Below, one piece after another: positions 61,004-64,000 of a stretch of 64,000 nt of DNA. Below the pieces are notes generated by a model. The model did not search any database, was not told the DNA's origin, and saw only the letters and a list, made by a program, of their open reading frames with translations. Source of the DNA: Paenibacillus rubinfantis (GTDB lineage Bacteria; Bacillota; Bacilli; Paenibacillales; Paenibacillaceae). The position numbers and the translations under genes are program-made. The stretch lies in the NCBI RefSeq assembly GCF_001486505.1, contig NZ_LN909063.1, forward strand, positions 434,001 through 498,000, given 5' to 3'. Every line of letters starts with the position of its first letter. Position 1 is the first letter of the stretch.

Positions 61004-61728
61004 TACTCCGTCACCGCCGTCCTGCGAAGTGGGCGACGCAGCGCACTCATAAGTACGGATAACGTCACCTTCACCATATAGTAAGCGGACCGCCACGGGG
61101 TGATCGACGATCGTCCGGTTGTGCGGGGGCGCATTTCAACCGGGATTTCGGCAATCCTGCAGCCTTGGCGTTTCAAGTAGACGATGGATTCCACTTCGGG
61201 ATAATCGGTTGGATAATACCAGGCATACAGCTCGATGACTTTGCGGCCAGCGGCCCGAAAGCCGCTGGTCGTATCGGTGAAGCGTTCGCCGGTCACCCAG
61301 GAGACAAGCCGGGAGAAGAAGGCGATTCCCATCCGCCTCGCCGCGGAAGACCGGAAGGACGTTGTCTCCAGGAATCGGGAGCCGATCACGAGGTCCTGCT
61401 CCGCGACTCCGGCAATCAGCTTGCGCAATTCTTCTGCCGGATGCTGGCCGTCGGCGTCCATTTGGATGGCGATGTCATAGCCCATTTGCTTGGCATAGAG
61501 ATAACCGGTCTGCATGCCTCCCCCAATGCCTACATTGTAAGGCAGCGTCAACACCTTGGCTCCAGCTTCCCGGGCACAGCTCTCCGTGCGGTCGGAGGAT
61601 CCGTCGTTAATCACGAGGATATCGGCTTCCGGCGCGAACTTCCGCACATCCCGAATCACGAAGCCGATGCTGGCCTCCTCGTTATAGGCCGGTATAATGA
61701 CAAGAATGCTTAACCGATCCGGATTCAT
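61003..61728 (-). CDS. Glycosyltransferase family 2, dolichyl/undecaprenyl-phosphate sugar synthase-like
   Basis: A 241-aa GT-A enzyme without membrane helices of its own. N-terminal LVIIPAYNEEASIGFVIRDV, donor loop LVINDGSSDRTESCAREAGA, metal motif QMDADGQHP, and TDTTSGFRAAGRKVIELYAW. The pattern is that of polyprenyl-phosphate mannose/glucose synthases. It would make a lipid-linked sugar used by the GT39-like enzyme encoded just upstream (4-base overlap). Confidence 0.92.
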   Translation of the reverse strand: MNPDRLSILVIIPAYNEEASIGFVIRDVRKFAPEADILVINDGSSDRTESCAREAGAKVLTLPYNVGIGGGMQTGYLYAKQMGYDIAIQMDADGQHPAEELRKLIAGVAEQDLVIGSRFLETTSFRSSAARRMGIAFFSRLVSWVTGERFTDTTSGFRAAGRKVIELYAWYYPTDYPEVESIVYLKRQGCRIAEIPVEMRPRTTGRSSITPWRSAYYMVKVTLSVLMSALRRPLRRTAVTE

Positions 61729-63023
61729 GAGGCGGCCGCCCCCTTTCGTGTCGACTGCTCCTGCGGTCGGCGCTGGAATCGAGCAGCCAAGTCTCCAAGC
61801 AAAAACGATCCGAATAGGATCAGCAGCGTCATATTGGGATAACCGTAACGGTTAAACGCTACGAACGGAATGTAGATCAGCGTGAAATACGCCAGCGCCA
61901 ACAAGAGCGGAAGCAAACGGTCTAGCTTCAGGCGGTGCTTTGTCACAGCCCATAAGATGCCAGCCATGTTGACGTACATCAGCACTTGCTGGGCAACGTT
62001 CATCACCGGGCGGCTGACCGGCCAAAACGGACGCGAATAAAACGGATGGAAATACAGCTCCACCCATCTCCCCAACGTATACCAATACAAGTATTTCATC
62101 GGCTCATGCGTAAAACCGTAACGTAGGATGTCCAATCCTTTGTGGATGGCCGCTGCGTCGGCGCCTTCGAATATCGTTTTGGGATCGTACTGGGGGTAAG
62201 CTTCGAAGAAGCCGGCCGGCGGCAGCTGCCAACGGATACGTGTGCCAAGCAGGAACGGACTTCCGCCGGAATTGGTAAAAAGGATAAATTCATGAAACGT
62301 CACCCAGTTGCGGATCCACCAAGGCGTCAGCAACAGGGCATAAGTAACCCCCATCAGCAGGGTATATTTGAGCATCGTCCGCCATGGAAGCTTCATCCGC
62401 AACCAGATTACGAGAAGAACAGCCGGATATAGAGAGGCGTGCGGCTTCAAATAGGCCGCAGCGGCGGTAAGGACGCCGATCAGGATGTACAGGGCTTGTC
62501 CTCCGCGCTCTTGGGCTAAGATCGTACAGCAGACGAGCAGCAACAACAACGTGCGGAAGGTTGTTTCTGAGAGGATCACCCCGGAGGAAAAGTAATCGGG
62601 TGGATATAAGGCGGACACCGTACAGGCGATTAATGCCGCACGAGTATTGAAGATTCGCCGGCCGATCCAGAAGATCAGATAGATGCATAATGCTTGCAGA
62701 AGACACTGGAAGAGGCGGAAGGCGACGATGCCGCCCTGCTCTTGGCCGAAAACGGCCATAAACCCGGACAGCATCAGCGGCAGCCCGGGCATGATAAAGG
62801 CGGAAGGCTCCTCCTTGGTATTGTAAGCAAGGACGCCTTCGTTCAGCAAAAGACGAGAGGACTGAATATACTTCACGTCATCATTGTTCGGGCGGACCGG
62901 GTCGCCCAAGAGGAAGTAATCGTTGTAGATCAGGACGATGAGACTCGATATAATCCCCACAAATACCATCAGACCGAACAGGTACCACTTGACCGGGCGA
63001 CGGACTTCGGATAACGACAACAC
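61725..63023 (-). CDS. Polytopic glycosyltransferase (GT39/ArnT-like)
   Basis: A 432-aa membrane protein with about 10-11 helices. The first extracytoplasmic loop has NNDDVKYIQSSRLLLNEGVL, corresponding to the catalytic acidic loop of PMT/ArnT enzymes, and SALYPPDYFSSGVILSETTF follows in a later loop. It should transfer a sugar from a polyprenyl-phosphate donor to a cell-surface acceptor. The acceptor is unknown. Starts with GTG 63023. First gene of the operon with GT2, DUF2304 and the flippase-like protein. Confidence 0.82.
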   Translation of the reverse strand: MLSLSEVRRPVKWYLFGLMVFVGIISSLIVLIYNDYFLLGDPVRPNNDDVKYIQSSRLLLNEGVLAYNTKEEPSAFIMPGLPLMLSGFMAVFGQEQGGIVAFRLFQCLLQALCIYLIFWIGRRIFNTRAALIACTVSALYPPDYFSSGVILSETTFRTLLLLLVCCTILAQERGGQALYILIGVLTAAAAYLKPHASLYPAVLLVIWLRMKLPWRTMLKYTLLMGVTYALLLTPWWIRNWVTFHEFILFTNSGGSPFLLGTRIRWQLPPAGFFEAYPQYDPKTIFEGADAAAIHKGLDILRYGFTHEPMKYLYWYTLGRWVELYFHPFYSRPFWPVSRPVMNVAQQVLMYVNMAGILWAVTKHRLKLDRLLPLLLALAYFTLIYIPFVAFNRYGYPNMTLLILFGSFLLGDLAARFQRRPQEQSTRKGAAAS

Positions 63024-63116
63024 AGCGATTCAACCCCACTCCATGGATATTTTATCTAAAAATAGGCACTAGCTCCTTCCATTTTATATTATATCCAATA
63101 TATTCCTGTGACAAGC

Positions 63117-63797
63117 TTAATCTATTTTGAGGCGATCCGCCCGTTCGGTAAAGGTCTCACCCGAATCGACATGGCCCTGATTGATGGACTCCCACAAATA
63201 TAGCGAAGCGATCGAGCCATAGGAGGGCCAGCCCGCAGCGGCTTGCTGCAAATACTTGCGGTCGGCCCGCTCCTCCATGTCGTATACCCATTTTGCCGCC
63301 CGCTGCAGACCGGCATCGCCGTATGACACGACATGCTCCCGGCCCAGGGCGAAGATCAGGAACATCTCCGCCGACCAACGGCCGATGCCTTTGACGGAAA
63401 TCAGCTTCGCGATGACTTCCTCATCGGTAAGCTCCTGCAGCCGGTCGAGGTCCAGCTGTCCGGACAATACCTTGTCGCTTAAATCCTTCAGGTAAGCGAC
63501 CTTGGAAGTGGACAGCCCGGCGGCCCGCAGGTCGGCGTCGCTTTGGGCCAAGAGGGCGGCCGGGGCGAGCTCCCCGGCCAACTCGATCACCCGGCCGCGA
63601 ATGGTAGAGGCGGCCTTGACCGAAATCTGCTGGCTGATGATGGAGCGGGCCAGCTCGGTGAACAAGGGGCCTTGCGGTTTGGTCGCAAGGCTTCCAATCA
63701 GGGCGATCAGCCGGCTCATCCGGGGATCGGCGCTGGCCAGTGCCTGAACCCGAGGCTCATTCGGGTGCAGCTCGAATACGGGTTTCCCGAGTTTCAT
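63117..63797 (-). CDS. DNA-3-methyladenine glycosylase II-like (AlkA/HhH-GPD family)
   Basis: Base-excision repair enzyme, 226 aa, removing alkylated purines. ARSIISQQISVKAASTIRGR begins the helical domain; the helix-hairpin-helix reads LISVKGIGRWSAEMFLIFAL, and the catalytic aspartate is in VVSYGDAGLQRA. No iron-sulfur cysteines, as expected for AlkA. ATG 63797 (MKLGKPVFEL) follows AAAGGAGG at 8-9 bases. It comes 13 bases after the stop of another reverse-strand gene that runs off the window, so the two are probably cotranscribed. Confidence 0.9.
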   Translation of the reverse strand: MKLGKPVFELHPNEPRVQALASADPRMSRLIALIGSLATKPQGPLFTELARSIISQQISVKAASTIRGRVIELAGELAPAALLAQSDADLRAAGLSTSKVAYLKDLSDKVLSGQLDLDRLQELTDEEVIAKLISVKGIGRWSAEMFLIFALGREHVVSYGDAGLQRAAKWVYDMEERADRKYLQQAAAGWPSYGSIASLYLWESINQGHVDSGETFTERADRLKID

Positions 63798-63810
63798 GGG
63801 ACAACCTCCT

Positions 63811-64000
63811 TTAGTTTGGATGCTCCTCCAGCAGGGTGACGTACTGCTGGAGGAGTTCGTCGGCGCGGAGCTGCAGGGCGTCACGCCGCTCCTGCAGCTC
63901 CGCGAGCCGCGCGGCGTCACAGGCCACCTCCGGTGCCTGCATCGCCGCGAACGTGCCGGGAAGCAAACGAGTACATAAGGGCTTCCCCGAACTGAAAGAA
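63811..64000 (-). CDS. C-terminal end of an unidentified protein, cut by the window
   Basis: The reverse-strand frame is open from the window edge to TAA at 63811. The visible 62 residues begin SFSSGKPLCTRLLPGTFAAM and end in a helical, Leu/Glu/Gln-rich segment (LQLRADELLQQYVTLLEEHP) that could form a coiled coil. High G+C and third-position bias support coding. I do not recognise the family. The adjacent glycosylase gene suggests, weakly, a DNA-repair or regulatory role. Confidence 0.6.
   Translation of the reverse strand, partial: SFSSGKPLCTRLLPGTFAAMQAPEVACDAARLAELQERRDALQLRADELLQQYVTLLEEHPN

Overview
The window looks like a chromosomal segment of a Paenibacillus-type member of the Bacillales. 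GC content is moderate to high, Shine-Dalgarno sequences are strong (AAGGAGG type), GTG and TTG starts are common, and the gene families are typical of that group: a YesN-type response regulator, several Gfo/Idh/MocA oxidoreductases, a DUF4023 peptide, a PdaA-like deacetylase, a YjlC-Ndh pair and a YclNOPQ-like siderophore importer. I see no rRNA, tRNA, CRISPR array, prophage or insertion sequence. All names come from reading the proteins by eye; no database search was run.

Layout. 1-5.0 kb: end of a two-component AraC-type regulator, a sugar-binding lipoprotein without permeases and a GH36 alpha-galactosidase. 5.2-13.6 kb: AHSA1/ArsR pair, remnant of a flavin-oxidase-like gene, aldo/keto reductase, tandem GNAT protein, TetR plus DHA2 drug exporter with a clear operator, a ferrochelatase resembling the enterobacterial type, and a purine permease. 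13.7-21.4 kb: secreted and membrane hypotheticals, a diguanylate cyclase, a UbiA prenyltransferase, an XRE/membrane-protein pair, a DUF4023 gene and two Gfo/Idh/MocA genes. 21.5-25.4 kb: Fur-controlled siderophore ABC operon. 25.6-31.2 kb: aldo/keto reductase, catalase, an EcsAB/YthPQ-like ABC system and a YgbA-type nitric-oxide-linked protein. 31.2-36.9 kb: cydABCD, in which cydC has lost the front half of its ATPase domain. 36.9-38.0 kb: gene-free repeat block. 38.1-47.6 kb: GltC-like regulator, yjlC-ndh, gdhA, nitroreductase, oxidoreductase, quinol nitric oxide reductase and a Crp/Fnr regulator. 47.7-56.6 kb: LrgAB-like pair with a LysR regulator, amino acid permease, PdaA, and a MarR-controlled heterodimeric ABC exporter. 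56.7-57.2 kb: second repeat block. 57.2-60.3 kb: a cysteine-rich Crp/Fnr regulator divergent from a V4R protein, then a chemoreceptor. 60.3-64.0 kb: membrane-glycan modification cluster, an AlkA-type glycosylase and a cut-off gene.

The main theme is respiration under low oxygen and nitric oxide. Cytochrome bd oxidase with its CydDC exporter, a YgbA-family protein, type II NADH dehydrogenase, quinol nitric oxide reductase, two cysteine-bearing Crp/Fnr regulators of different architecture, a V4R protein and a soluble-ligand-type chemoreceptor all lie within 30 kb. Palindromes of the TGTGA-N6-TCACA, TTGAT-N4-ATCAA or Rex-like type sit in front of cydA, norZ, yjlC-ndh and the fnr/V4R divergent promoter. 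I infer a regional oxygen/NO/redox regulon. This grouping, the truncated CydC, the ferrochelatase, and the repeat blocks are the observations most worth following up; I do not see a clear-cut wholly new system.
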